DNA of 64,000 bases from Denitromonas sp. Lineage in GTDB: Bacteria > Pseudomonadota > Gammaproteobacteria > Burkholderiales > Rhodocyclaceae. Position numbers and translations under genes: made by a program. The stretch lies in contig NZ_JAUCBR010000004.1 of NCBI RefSeq assembly GCF_034676725.1, forward strand, positions 2,301,001 to 2,365,000, read 5' to 3'. This document shows positions 18,832 through 27,532 of the stretch, piece after piece. Under the pieces are notes generated by a model. It ran no database searches, was not told where the DNA came from, and saw only the letters and a list, made by a program, of their open reading frames with translations. The first letter of the stretch is position 1. Each line of letters begins with the position of its first letter.

Positions 18832-19851
18832 TCAGCGTGCGGGGCACAGCCTCAGGCACAGCAGCAGAAACTCATCCCACACCTCGCCGTTGGCGATGCC
18901 CTTGATGATGCGGTCGATTCGGGCGGCATGGGCCAGCGCGGCGCGCACCTTGCCGGGCGCAAGGCGCTGGAGGGCGCGTTGCAGCGCGCTGCGGCGGCGA
19001 TCGTCGAACACGCGCTCGGCCTTGAAGGCGGCCGACAGCGGCTGGCCCTCGGCCTGCGCTGCCTGGAGGCGGGCCAGGGTGCGGATCTCGTTGGCGAGCA
19101 TCCACAGCAGCAGGGGCGCGGCCGTGCCTTCGCCGGCGAGGCCTTCGAGCAGTCGCGTGCAGCGCCCGGCATCGCCTTCGAGCACCGCCATGCGCAGGGT
19201 GTCGATGTCGTAGCGGGCGACATCGAGCACGGCCTCGCGCACGGCGTCGATGCCGATCTCGCCCGGTGGGTGGAGGAGGGCGAGTTTGGTGATTTCCTGG
19301 TGGGCGGCGAGCAGGTTGCCTTCGACATGATCGGCGATGAAGGCCAGCGCCTCGGCCGGTGCGCTTTGTTGCTGTGCCGCCAGGCGTCCGGCGATCCAGC
19401 GCGGCAGCTGCTCGCGCGGCGGGGCATTGCATTCGATGGCCACGCCCTTCTGGCTGAGGGCGGCAAACCAGGCGGTCTTGCGTGCGGCCCAGTCGAGTTC
19501 GGGCAGGCTGATCAGGGTGATGACGTCGGTGGCCGTGGGCTCGGCGGTGTCGGCCAGGCGCTTGAGGGCGTCGCCGCCGTCCTTGCCGGGCTTGCCGTTG
19601 GGGATGCGCAGGTCGATGAGCTTGCGGCTGCCGAACAAGGAGAGGTTGCCGGTGGCTTCGAACAGGGCGTCCCAGCCGAAGCCCTGGCCGCTGATGAGGA
19701 TCTCGCGTTCGTCGAAACCCTGGCGCCGGGCGGCCGCGCGCAGGGCGTCTCCGGCTTCGGAGACGGTCAGCGGTTCGTTGCCGTGGAGGACGTAGATCGA
19801 CGCGAGCGGCTTGTCCAGATGGGCGTCGAGCCGGTCCGGGTGGAGATTCAT
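18832..19851 (-). CDS. holA: DNA polymerase III delta subunit
   Basis: 339 residues. Delta opens the sliding clamp as part of the clamp loader. The sequence has the delta-family pattern: HLDKPLASIYVLHGNEPLTV, EREILISGQGFGWDALFEA, SLFGSRKLIDLRIPNGKPGK, and an AAA+ lid region with FIADHVEGNLLAAHQEITKL. It overlaps lptE by four bases (ATGA), and proA lies 90 bases downstream. Confidence 0.93.
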   Translation of the reverse strand: MNLHPDRLDAHLDKPLASIYVLHGNEPLTVSEAGDALRAAARRQGFDEREILISGQGFGWDALFEATGNLSLFGSRKLIDLRIPNGKPGKDGGDALKRLADTAEPTATDVITLISLPELDWAARKTAWFAALSQKGVAIECNAPPREQLPRWIAGRLAAQQQSAPAEALAFIADHVEGNLLAAHQEITKLALLHPPGEIGIDAVREAVLDVARYDIDTLRMAVLEGDAGRCTRLLEGLAGEGTAAPLLLWMLANEIRTLARLQAAQAEGQPLSAAFKAERVFDDRRRSALQRALQRLAPGKVRAALAHAARIDRIIKGIANGEVWDEFLLLCLRLCPAR

Positions 19852-20369
19852 TGCGCGGCGGGCGGGTCGATCTTGAGCGCGGCGAGGCGGCGGATCAGCT
19901 GTTGCGCGATGTCGTCTTCCATGTCGCGGTAGAGCATGGCCTCTTCCTGGTCCTTGGCCAGCAGCTGGGTGTCGTCATAGGTGATGTCGCGACGCACGGC
20001 GATGCGCTCGGCGGGGCGCAGGGTGCTGCCGTCGGCGCGCTCGACGGCGTAGCTGAGCGTGGTGAACAGCCGGTATTCTCGGGCCTTGCCGGCGCGGTTG
20101 AGGCTGAGAATGTCACGCTCGCGGCGAACATTGAGAATGCGGATGCTGACTTCGGCTTCCTTGATGCGCTCGGTGATGACGACACCGTTGACCTCGAGCT
20201 GGCGCGCGATGCGGTTGATGAAGCGCTCGTTGCGGTTGGCGTTGAGGTGGGCGCGCCGGAAGGGCATGTCGAGCTGGCCGCGCAGGTGGAAGCCGCAGCC
20301 GGCCAGACCGAGCGTGGCGAGGCCGGCGATGAGGAGGCGTCGGCGGGTCGCATCGTTGCCTGAATTCAT
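19848..20369 (-). CDS. lptE: LPS-assembly lipoprotein LptE
   Basis: 173 residues. LptE plugs the LptD barrel in the outer membrane and helps insert lipopolysaccharide. The lipobox LAGC (Cys 25) is followed by GFHLRGQLDMPFRRAHLN, typical of the family, and the mature part continues with the expected alternating pattern (VRRERDILSLN, EYRLFTTLSYAV). Its place between leuS and holA is conserved across proteobacteria and supports the call. Confidence 0.92.
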   Translation of the reverse strand: MNSGNDATRRRLLIAGLATLGLAGCGFHLRGQLDMPFRRAHLNANRNERFINRIARQLEVNGVVITERIKEAEVSIRILNVRRERDILSLNRAGKAREYRLFTTLSYAVERADGSTLRPAERIAVRRDITYDDTQLLAKDQEEAMLYRDMEDDIAQQLIRRLAALKIDPPAAQ

Positions 20370-20431
20370 GGTTCGGGGCTTCCTTGCAAGGGCATGAGAG
20401 TGCCGACAGGGGCGGCGCGTGCCGCCCGCCG

Positions 20432-23050
20432 TCAGCAGACGATATTGACCAGCCGGCCGGGCACGACGACGATCTTGCGCGCCGGCTTGCCGTCCATCAG
20501 CTTGACCGCCGTGGCATCGGCCAGGGCGATCTGCTCGATGGCATCGCGCGTGGCGTCGGCGGCGACCTTGATGCTGCCGCGCAGCTTGCCGTTGATCTGC
20601 AACACCAGTTCGATTTCATCCTGCACCAGGGCGGCGTCGTCGACCTCCGGCCAGGTGGCGGTGAGGATGTCGTCGCCGAAGCCGCAGTCACGCCACAGCG
20701 TGTGGGCGATGTGCGGGGTGATGGGGTTGAGCACGCGCAGCAGGATCGACAGGCCTTCCTCCGCGACCTCGGCATGGGCGGCGGCGTCGTCGGCCGGCGC
20801 CTTTTCGAGCGCGTTGAGCATCTTCATGGTGGCCGAGGCCACGGTGTTGAACTGATGCTTGCCGAAGTCGTAGTTGGCCTGCTTGAGGCAGCTGTGGATC
20901 TCGCGACGCACATCGGCCAGCGCCTCGGGCAGCTTGCCCTGGCCGAGCTGGCGTGCGGCCGGCAGCGCACCGCGCAGCTCGGTGGCGTAGCGGTGGCCGA
21001 AGCTCCAGACGCGGCGCAGGAAGCGGTAGGCGCCTTCGACGCCGGAGTCGGACCACTCCAGGGTCTGCTCGGGCGGGGCGGCAAACATCATGAAGAAGCG
21101 GGCGGTGTCGGCGCCGTACTGCTCGATCAGCGACTGCGGGTCCACGCCGTTGTTCTTCGACTTGGACATGGTGGTCATCTCGTGCTCGAGCACGGTGCCA
21201 TCGGCGGCCAGCGTGGCGCCGGTGATCTGGCCCTTGGCGTCGCGCGCGATCTCGATGTCCTTTTCCCAATAGTAGTTCTTGCCGCCGCCCTCCGGCTTGT
21301 GGAAGAAGGCGTTGTTCAGCACCATGCCCTGGGTGAGCAGGTTGGTGAAGGGCTCGCGGTAGTTCACCAGGCCGAGGTCGCGCATCACCTTGGTCCAGAA
21401 ACGCGAGTAGAGCAGGTGCAAGATGGCGTGCTCGATGCCGCCGATGTACTGGTCGACCGGCATCCAGGTGTTGGTTTCGGCGTCGACCATGCTGGTGTCG
21501 CTCTGCGCGGTGGCGTAGCGGGCGTAATACCAGGACGAGTCGACGAAGGTGTCCATGGTGTCGGTTTCGCGCCGTGCCGGCTTGCCGCACTTGGGGCAGT
21601 CGCAGGCGAGGAAGTCTTCGCGCTTGTGCAGCGGGTTGCCCGAGCCGTCGGGCACGCAGTCTTCGGGCAGCACCACCGGCAGCTGCTCGTCGGGCACCGG
21701 CACGGCGCCGCAGCTGTCGCAGTGGATGATCGGGATCGGACAGCCCCAGTAGCGCTGGCGTGACACGCCCCAGTCGCGCAGACGGAACTGCACGCGCTTG
21801 GCGCCGAGGCCCTTGGTGTCGAGGTCGGCGGCGATGGCGTCGATGGCTTCGATCGAGCGCAGGCCGTTGTACTTGCCGGAATTGACCAGTTTGCCCAGCT
21901 CGGCGTAGGCGTCCTGCCACGGCGCGGCGACGGTGCTGTAGGTGTCGTGGGTCGAGGCGACGACCATGGTGATCGGCAGCTTGTACTTGGTGGCGAAGGC
22001 GAAGTCGCGTTCGTCATGGGCCGGCACGGCCATTACGGCGCCTTCGCCGTAGCCCATCAGCACATAGTTGGCGACCCACACGGCCAGGTATTCGCCGGAG
22101 ATCGGATGGACGACCCGCAGGCCGGTGTCCATGCCTTTCTTTTCCATGGTGGCCATGTCGGCCTCGGCCTGGCTGCCATGCTGGCATTCGCTGATGAAGG
22201 CGGCCAGTTCGGGGTTGCCCTGCGCAGCCTGCAGCGCAAGCGGATGCTCGGCGGCCACAGCCACGTAGGTGGCACCCATCAGGGTGTCGGCGCGGGTGGT
22301 GAACACCTTGAGCACGCCGGCCTTGCCGATGGTGCTCAGGTCGTACGGAAAGTGCACCTCGACGCCTTCGGAGCGGCCGATCCAGTTTTTCTGCATCACG
22401 CGCACGCGCTCGGGCCAGCCGGGCAGGGTGTCGAGGTCGTCGAGCAGCTCCTGCGCGTAGTCGGTGATCTTCAGGTAGTAGCCCGGGATCTCGCGCTTTT
22501 CAACCAGCGCGCCGGTGCGCCAGCCGCGGCCGTCGATGACTTGCTCGTTGGCCAGCACGGTCTGATCGACCGGGTCCCAGTTCACGACCTGCGTCTTGCG
22601 CTCGGCAATGCCCTTTTCAAGCATGCGCAGGAAGAACCACTGGTTCCACTTGTAGTAGTCGGGCTTGCAGGTGGCCAGTTCGCGGCGCCAGTCGATGGCG
22701 AAACCCAGCGACTTGAGCTGCTGCTTCATGTAGGCAATGTTGTCGTAGGTCCATTGCGCTGGCGGCACGCTGTTCTTGATGGCCGCGTTCTCGGCCGGCA
22801 GGCCGAAGGCGTCCCAGCCCATGGGTTGGAGCACGTTGTAGCCGCGCATGCGGTGATAGCGCGAGAGCATGTCGCCCAGGCTGTAGTTGCGCACATGGCC
22901 CATGTGCAGCTTGCCCGAGGGGTAGGGGAACATCGACAGGCAGTAGTACTTCGGGCGGCCCGGATCGGCGCTGACCTCGAAGCTGCGGGCGCTGTCCCAA
23001 TACTGCTGGGCGGCGGTCTCAATGGCGGCGGGCGTGTACTTGTCCTGCAT
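20432..23050 (-). CDS. leuS: Leucyl-tRNA synthetase
   Basis: 872 residues, normal for bacterial LeuRS. The HIGH motif appears as HMGH (49-52) in YPSGKLHMGHVRNY. The editing domain carries the conserved T-rich patch (FTTRADTLMGATYV) and MAVPAHDERDFAF. The zinc-like CDCPKCGKPARRETDTMD segment and the WYYARY motif are present. The KMSKS loop reads TMSKSKNNG (Met 628), so its first Lys is replaced by Thr while the key second Lys 630 is kept. It is the first gene of the leuS-lptE-holA-proA unit. Confidence 0.97.
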   Translation of the reverse strand: MQDKYTPAAIETAAQQYWDSARSFEVSADPGRPKYYCLSMFPYPSGKLHMGHVRNYSLGDMLSRYHRMRGYNVLQPMGWDAFGLPAENAAIKNSVPPAQWTYDNIAYMKQQLKSLGFAIDWRRELATCKPDYYKWNQWFFLRMLEKGIAERKTQVVNWDPVDQTVLANEQVIDGRGWRTGALVEKREIPGYYLKITDYAQELLDDLDTLPGWPERVRVMQKNWIGRSEGVEVHFPYDLSTIGKAGVLKVFTTRADTLMGATYVAVAAEHPLALQAAQGNPELAAFISECQHGSQAEADMATMEKKGMDTGLRVVHPISGEYLAVWVANYVLMGYGEGAVMAVPAHDERDFAFATKYKLPITMVVASTHDTYSTVAAPWQDAYAELGKLVNSGKYNGLRSIEAIDAIAADLDTKGLGAKRVQFRLRDWGVSRQRYWGCPIPIIHCDSCGAVPVPDEQLPVVLPEDCVPDGSGNPLHKREDFLACDCPKCGKPARRETDTMDTFVDSSWYYARYATAQSDTSMVDAETNTWMPVDQYIGGIEHAILHLLYSRFWTKVMRDLGLVNYREPFTNLLTQGMVLNNAFFHKPEGGGKNYYWEKDIEIARDAKGQITGATLAADGTVLEHEMTTMSKSKNNGVDPQSLIEQYGADTARFFMMFAAPPEQTLEWSDSGVEGAYRFLRRVWSFGHRYATELRGALPAARQLGQGKLPEALADVRREIHSCLKQANYDFGKHQFNTVASATMKMLNALEKAPADDAAAHAEVAEEGLSILLRVLNPITPHIAHTLWRDCGFGDDILTATWPEVDDAALVQDEIELVLQINGKLRGSIKVAADATRDAIEQIALADATAVKLMDGKPARKIVVVPGRLVNIVC

Positions 23051-23143
23051 AGGGCGGCTGGCGGTCGGCGGAATTCAAAGCGGGGGAGTATACCGTGAAG
23101 CCCGGGCGGCGAGGGCCTGCGGTCGTCGATCCGGTGGTCGACG

Positions 23144-23177
23144 AAAAAACGGCACCCGATCGGTCGACCAGGTGCCG
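23144..23177 (-). terminator. Terminator behind the 108-residue unknown gene
   Basis: On the minus strand CGGCACCT pairs with GGGTGCCG around a 12-base loop and is followed by six T residues. It separates the small gene from leuS. Confidence 0.85.
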
Positions 23178-23212
23178 AACTCCATCAAAGAGAGGGAGGG
23201 AGACGGGGGCGC

Positions 23213-23539
23213 TCAGGCCGCGCGGCGTGGCACGCCGATACAGCGTTGCCAGTGCGCCGAGGCGGCGGCGGAGAAATCTTCCATCATGGTCAGCGGCATG
23301 CGCATGACGCGGGCCTGGGTGCGGAACAGGCCGCTCATGCTCGGCGTGCACAAGCTGGCTTCTTCGGCCTCGAGCAGCGCGAGGAAGGTGTCCATCGCAG
23401 CGCCGAAATATTCGGAGTTGCCGACCCAGCCGGTGTCGACGGTGGCCTGGCGGACGGCCTTGCGCCAGAGGGTTTCGGCGCGCTCGATGGAAACGCCGGC
23501 GCGGCGGGCATACCAGGGCAGCAGTTTCGGTGCGTTCAT
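23213..23539 (-). CDS. Unknown 108-residue protein
   Basis: I do not recognise this protein. It starts MNAPKLLPWYARRAGVSIER after a good GGAG..AAGGA ribosome-binding region; the frame continues upstream to 23704 but without support. The sequence is helical and amphipathic, without signal peptide or membrane segment, with two Cys and four Trp. It has its own terminator and a long AT-rich upstream region, so it is probably a separately regulated gene. The W-rich start and the Ala-rich tail recall small granule-associated proteins, but I cannot show this. Confidence 0.75.
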   Translation of the reverse strand: MNAPKLLPWYARRAGVSIERAETLWRKAVRQATVDTGWVGNSEYFGAAMDTFLALLEAEEASLCTPSMSGLFRTQARVMRMPLTMMEDFSAAASAHWQRCIGVPRRAA

Positions 23540-23686
23540 ATCCTTACTCCTGGCGCGACGACAGCGCGCCTTCTCAATGGGCCGCCTTTTGGGCGGTCCC
23601 GCCTCTGCGGGGTGGTGCAGAGCAAAACAAACAGGTGTTTGAATCTTATCAAAACCAAGCGCTGCTTGAAATTGAAATACATCAAT

Positions 23687-23704
23687 TTGTGTTGCAATGC
23701 ACAA
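23687..23704. promoter_or_regulatory. TTGTG-N8-CACAA palindrome in the uvrD / small-gene gap
   Basis: TTGTGTTGCAATGCACAA has perfect 5-bp arms and a TTGCAA core. It lies in an AT-rich stretch (about 23640-23740), about 150 bases upstream of the 108-residue gene and 120 bases before uvrD. It has the size and symmetry of a dimeric repressor site. The protein that might bind it is unknown. Confidence 0.35.
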
Positions 23705-23792
23705 TCAAACCTTAGTCAATTAGTCGGGTTTTTGCAAGTGGGCGTGCGCAGAGGTGTGTTTCACCCGACCGGCGGCCATCGGAGGGGTGGGT

Positions 23793-23798
23793 TAAAAT
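23793..23798 (+). promoter_or_regulatory. Probable -10 element of uvrD
   Basis: TAAAAT lies 23 bases before the uvrD ATG, in the same position as the similar boxes before tsaD and folB. Confidence 0.4.
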
Positions 23799-23821
23799 GC
23801 CCGACTTACCCCGGAGTCCGA

Positions 23822-26029
23822 ATGACCGATCTGCTCGCCACGCTCAACGAAGAACAGGCCCGCGCCGTCACCCTGCCTGCCCAGCACGCCCTGATCCTGG
23901 CCGGTGCCGGTTCGGGCAAGACGCGGGTGCTGACCACCCGCATCGCCTGGCTGATCCAGACCGGCCAGGCCACGCCGCAGAGCATTCTCGGCGTCACCTT
24001 CACCAACAAGGCGGCCAAGGAAATGCAGGCGCGCCTGGCGGCGATGCTGCCGGTCAACCCGAAGGCGATGTGGATCGGCACCTTCCACGGGCTGTGCAAC
24101 CGCCTGTTGCGGGCCCATCACCGAGATGCCGGGCTGCCGCAGCTGTTCCAGATCCTCGACTCGGCCGATCAGCTGGCCGCCATCAAGCGATTGCTCAAGA
24201 CGCTGAACGTCGACGACGAGAAGTTTCCCCCGCGCGATCTGCAGCACTTCATCAATGGCCAGAAAGAGCAGGGCGTGCGTGCCGGCGCGGTCGATGCCTT
24301 TGATGATTTCACCCGCCGCCGGGTCGAGCTTTACGCGGAGTATGAGGCGCAATGCCAGCGCGAGGCAGTTGTGGATTTCCCTGAATTGCTGCTGCGCACC
24401 TATGAATTGTTGAGTCGCAACGAGCCCCTGCGGCAGCACTATCAGCGGCGCTTCCGGCACATCCTGACGGATGAGTTTCAGGATACGAACAAGCTGCAAT
24501 ATCAGTGGCTTAAGCTGCTCGCTGGCGGCGCGGATGCCGAGTCGCCGGCCTGCCTGTTCTGCGTCGGTGACGACGACCAGTCGATCTACCGTTTCCGCGG
24601 TGCGGAAGTGGGCAACATGCTGGCCTTCGAGCGTGAGTTCAAGGTGCCCAACGTGATCCGCCTGGAGCAGAACTACCGCTCCTGCGGCAACATCCTCGAT
24701 GCGGCCAATGCCATCATCGCCAACAATACCCAGCGCCTGGGCAAGGAGCTGTGGACCGACCGCGGCGAGGGCGAACCGATCCGGGTGTACGAGGCCTTCA
24801 CCGATGGCGACGAGGCGCGCTTTGTGGTGGACGAGATCCAGTCGCTGGTGCGCGATGGCATGGCGCGCTCCGACATCGCCATCCTGTATCGCGCCAACGC
24901 CTTGTCGCGGGTGCTCGAGCACCAGCTGTTCTCGTCCGGGGTGTCCTACCGGGTGTATGGCGGCCTGCGCTTCTTCGAGCGTCAGGAGGTCAAGCACGCG
25001 CTGGCCTATCTGCGCCTGATCGCCAACCCGGATGACGACACCGCCTTCGCGCGGGTGGTGAATTTTCCGACGCGTGGCATTGGCGCCCGCTCGCTCGAGG
25101 CCTTGCAGGATGCGGCGCGCACCTATAACAGCAGCCTGTACGCCACGGTGTCGCATCTGTCGGGCAAGCCGCGCGCGGCGATCGGCGCCTTCGTGCAGCT
25201 GATCGAGTCGCTGCGCAGCGCGACGGCGAGCCTGCCCTTGCCGGAGGCGGTCGACCATGTGCTCGATCAGTCCGGCCTGCGCGCGCACTACGAGAGCCAG
25301 AAGGAAAAGGACGGCCGCGAGCGGCTGGAAAACCTCGACGAGATCATCAGCGCGGCGGCCAACTTCGTGAGTGAGGCCGAGGCGCCCGAGCCGGGCGTGG
25401 ATCATCCGCTGCTGGCCGACTTCCTGGCCCATGCCTCGCTTGAGGCGGGGGACCACCAGGCCGACGCAAGCGATGACGCGATCCAGCTGATGACCGTGCA
25501 TGCGGCCAAGGGGCTGGAGTTTGATGTGGTGTTCCTGTGCGGGCTGGAGGAGGGCCTGTTCCCGCACGAGAACAGCCTGATGGAGACCGACGGTCTGGAG
25601 GAAGAGCGCCGGCTGATGTATGTGGCGGTCACGCGGGCGCGCCAGCGCCTGTATGTGTCGCTGGCGCAAAGCCGCATGCTCCACGGCCAGACCCGCTACA
25701 ACATGCGCTCGCGCTTCCTGGAAGAGATCCCCGATACGCTGACCAAATGGCTCACCCCGCGCACCAGCGGCGGTGCCGTCGCGGCGCGTCCGGCGTATTT
25801 TTCGCCGTCGTCGCCGAGCGCACCGCGCCGCCCGGCACTGGCCGGCCGGGCGCCGGATCGCGATCTGGGCGGCCTGCGCATCGGCCAGAGCGTGACCCAT
25901 GCGCGTTTCGGGCTGGGCACCATCGTGGCGGCCGAGGGCAGCGGCGCAGACGCCCGGGTGCAGATCAACTTCGGTCGCCAGGGCGTGAAGTGGCTGCTGC
26001 TGTCGGTGGCCAAACTCGATCCGGCCTGA
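23822..26029 (+). CDS. uvrD: ATP-dependent DNA helicase UvrD (helicase II)
   Basis: 735 residues from MTDLLATLNEEQARAVTLPA; the open frame upstream to 23246 is not supported. It is an SF1A 3'-5' helicase for nucleotide excision and mismatch repair. Motif I is GAGSGKT (28-34), then VTFTNKAAKEMQARL, motif II DEFQDTN, GDDDQSIYRFRGAEV, LEQNYRS, and motif VI VAVTRARQRLYVS. The C-terminal Tudor-like tail (IGQSVTHARFGLGTIVAAEG) fits UvrD rather than Rep. It faces the double-receiver gene tail to tail, with a hairpin in the 15-base gap. Confidence 0.95.
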   Translation: MTDLLATLNEEQARAVTLPAQHALILAGAGSGKTRVLTTRIAWLIQTGQATPQSILGVTFTNKAAKEMQARLAAMLPVNPKAMWIGTFHGLCNRLLRAHHRDAGLPQLFQILDSADQLAAIKRLLKTLNVDDEKFPPRDLQHFINGQKEQGVRAGAVDAFDDFTRRRVELYAEYEAQCQREAVVDFPELLLRTYELLSRNEPLRQHYQRRFRHILTDEFQDTNKLQYQWLKLLAGGADAESPACLFCVGDDDQSIYRFRGAEVGNMLAFEREFKVPNVIRLEQNYRSCGNILDAANAIIANNTQRLGKELWTDRGEGEPIRVYEAFTDGDEARFVVDEIQSLVRDGMARSDIAILYRANALSRVLEHQLFSSGVSYRVYGGLRFFERQEVKHALAYLRLIANPDDDTAFARVVNFPTRGIGARSLEALQDAARTYNSSLYATVSHLSGKPRAAIGAFVQLIESLRSATASLPLPEAVDHVLDQSGLRAHYESQKEKDGRERLENLDEIISAAANFVSEAEAPEPGVDHPLLADFLAHASLEAGDHQADASDDAIQLMTVHAAKGLEFDVVFLCGLEEGLFPHENSLMETDGLEEERRLMYVAVTRARQRLYVSLAQSRMLHGQTRYNMRSRFLEEIPDTLTKWLTPRTSGGAVAARPAYFSPSSPSAPRRPALAGRAPDRDLGGLRIGQSVTHARFGLGTIVAAEGSGADARVQINFGRQGVKWLLLSVAKLDPA

Positions 26030-26048
26030 GCGCAGGAGGCGCGCTCAG
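26026..26048. terminator. Hairpin over the convergent uvrD / response regulator ends
   Basis: CTGAGCGC and GCGCTCAG are perfect inverted copies around AGGAGGC. Each arm contains the stop codon of one of the two convergent genes. There is no T run, so intrinsic termination is uncertain. Confidence 0.35.
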
Positions 26049-26839
26049 CCGCGCGCCAGCGCCCGCTGCAGCAGCCGGCGTACCGTGCCGGGGTCGAAGG
26101 GCTTGTCGCAGATGCCCGAGACGCCGGCATTTTCAATGGCGGCGAGGCGGCTGGCGTCCTGCTCGCTGGTGACCATGAGCACCGGCACCGAGGTTTGCCA
26201 GCTGTGCTGGCGGATATGCTCGACCAGGGCCTTGCCATCCATCTCGGGCATGTTGTAGTCGGTCACCACCAGGTCGACCATCGTGTCGCCCAGGATGGCT
26301 GCGGCCTCGGCGCCGTCGCCCGCCTCAATGAAGTGGCGTAGGCCGAGCTGCTCGAGGACCTGCCGGATGCAGCGCCGTGCGTGCGGGCTGTCATCGACCA
26401 GCAAGACCTTCAGATCATCCAGATCCAGATCGATGTCGGCGAGCGGTTCGACGGCGCGCATGTCGCGGGTGGCGTTGATCGCCTGGCCGAGTTGCTCGGG
26501 CGTGAACGGCTTGGGCACGATGGCACACACCCCCGACTGGCGCACGGGGTCGAGCGCCTGCGGCCGGGTCTCGCTCGAGACCAGGATGAAGGGGACGTCT
26601 TCGAGCGCCGGATCGGCCCGCATCGCGGCCACCAGCGCCGTGCCCGGCCGGTCGGGCAGGTATAGCGCGCTGATGACGATGTCTGGCCGTTGCTGCGCCA
26701 TGGCGGCCAGCGCCTGTGCGCTGTCTTCGGCCTGCCGGGGCGCCGGCAGCCCGAGCGTTGCGCAGGCCTGGGCGAGAATCTTGCGCTGCATGGGCGAGGG
26801 CTCGACGACCAGCAGGTCGAGCGCGGTGGTGTGGGTCAT
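26045..26839 (-). CDS. Response regulator with two receiver domains, the first degenerate
   Basis: 264 residues from MTHTTALDLLVVEPSPMQR, with GGAG before the ATG. Two CheY-like receivers fill the protein and there is no output domain. In the first (about 8-125) the phospho-acceptor position in DIVISALYLPD is Ala and the acidic pair is weak (VVEPS), though PKPFTPEQ keeps the Lys. The second (about 143-262) is complete: VLLVDDSPHAR, VTDYNMPEMDG, and CDKPF. This looks like a phosphorelay or motility regulator in which the first receiver acts only in binding. No kinase or chemotaxis gene is adjacent. It is convergent with uvrD and divergent from cytochrome c'. Confidence 0.85.
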   Translation of the reverse strand: MTHTTALDLLVVEPSPMQRKILAQACATLGLPAPRQAEDSAQALAAMAQQRPDIVISALYLPDRPGTALVAAMRADPALEDVPFILVSSETRPQALDPVRQSGVCAIVPKPFTPEQLGQAINATRDMRAVEPLADIDLDLDDLKVLLVDDSPHARRCIRQVLEQLGLRHFIEAGDGAEAAAILGDTMVDLVVTDYNMPEMDGKALVEHIRQHSWQTSVPVLMVTSEQDASRLAAIENAGVSGICDKPFDPGTVRRLLQRALARG

Positions 26840-27007
26840 GGAGCATCTCCGGCAAAACGGGGCGCGATACCTTCTTAGCGGTCGCGCCGCCGATTTCTTC
26901 AATCGGGCATCATGACGACCGGGAATATCGGCGACACCGCCGGTGTTTACTCCGCGAGCGCGGCGCAGACCGACGCTTTTTCCTACTTGATGCCTGGAGA
27001 GTCTCCG

Positions 27008-27481
27008 ATGAAGCAAACCCTGATGCAGGCCGCCGTGGCCACCGCCGCCCTGATGACCGCTGCCGGCGCCTCGGCGCAGATGACCCCCGAAGACATGATC
27101 AAGGCCCGCCAGTCGGGCTATACCTTCATGGCCTGGAACATGGGCAAGATCAAGGCCCAGGTGGTCGATGGTGCCGTGCCCTTCAACAAGGACCAGGTGG
27201 CCGCTGCCGCCAACGCCGTGGCCGCCATTGCCAACTCCGGCATGGGCGCCCTGTATGCGCCGGGCACCGACAAGGGCACGGGCTGGAAGGAGACCCGCCT
27301 GAAGGCCGAGTTCTTCCAGGAGCAGGACGAGGTGCGCAAGATCGCCATGAACTTCATCCAGCAGGCCAACACTCTGCAGCAGGTCGCCGCGACCGGCGAC
27401 CAGGCGGCCATCAAGACCCAGTTCGGCGAAATGGGCAAGGCCTGCAAGGCCTGTCACGACAAGTACCGCAAGGAAGACTGA
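27008..27481 (+). CDS. cycP: Cytochrome c'
   Basis: 157 residues with a signal peptide (cleavage at about ASA-Q, residue 23) and GGAG before the ATG at 27008. The mature part is a four-helix bundle with the heme-binding CKACH motif (146-150) near the C-terminus. This is the class II layout, unlike ordinary cytochromes c with N-terminal motifs. Family members bind NO or CO in the periplasm and are common in denitrifiers. It converges with a cytochrome b561, which is often its partner gene. Confidence 0.9.
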   Translation: MKQTLMQAAVATAALMTAAGASAQMTPEDMIKARQSGYTFMAWNMGKIKAQVVDGAVPFNKDQVAAAANAVAAIANSGMGALYAPGTDKGTGWKETRLKAEFFQEQDEVRKIAMNFIQQANTLQQVAATGDQAAIKTQFGEMGKACKACHDKYRKED

Positions 27482-27501
27482 GGCGCCAGCCCGCCGCCTG
27501 C

Positions 27502-27529
27502 CCGACGGCCGCCGTGTGGCGGCCGTCGG
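27502..27529. terminator. 12-bp perfect hairpin between cytochrome c' and cytochrome b561
   Basis: CCGACGGCCGCC and GGCGGCCGTCGG flank a GTGT loop in the 51-base gap between these convergent genes. T runs are weak (GTTTA on one side), so it is a likely but not textbook bidirectional terminator. Confidence 0.5.
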
Positions 27530-27532
27530 CGT

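Noticed and set aside
17449..19932. Long plus-strand open frame across proA and holA
   Set aside because: It covers two well-identified genes on the other strand and resembles no protein family.
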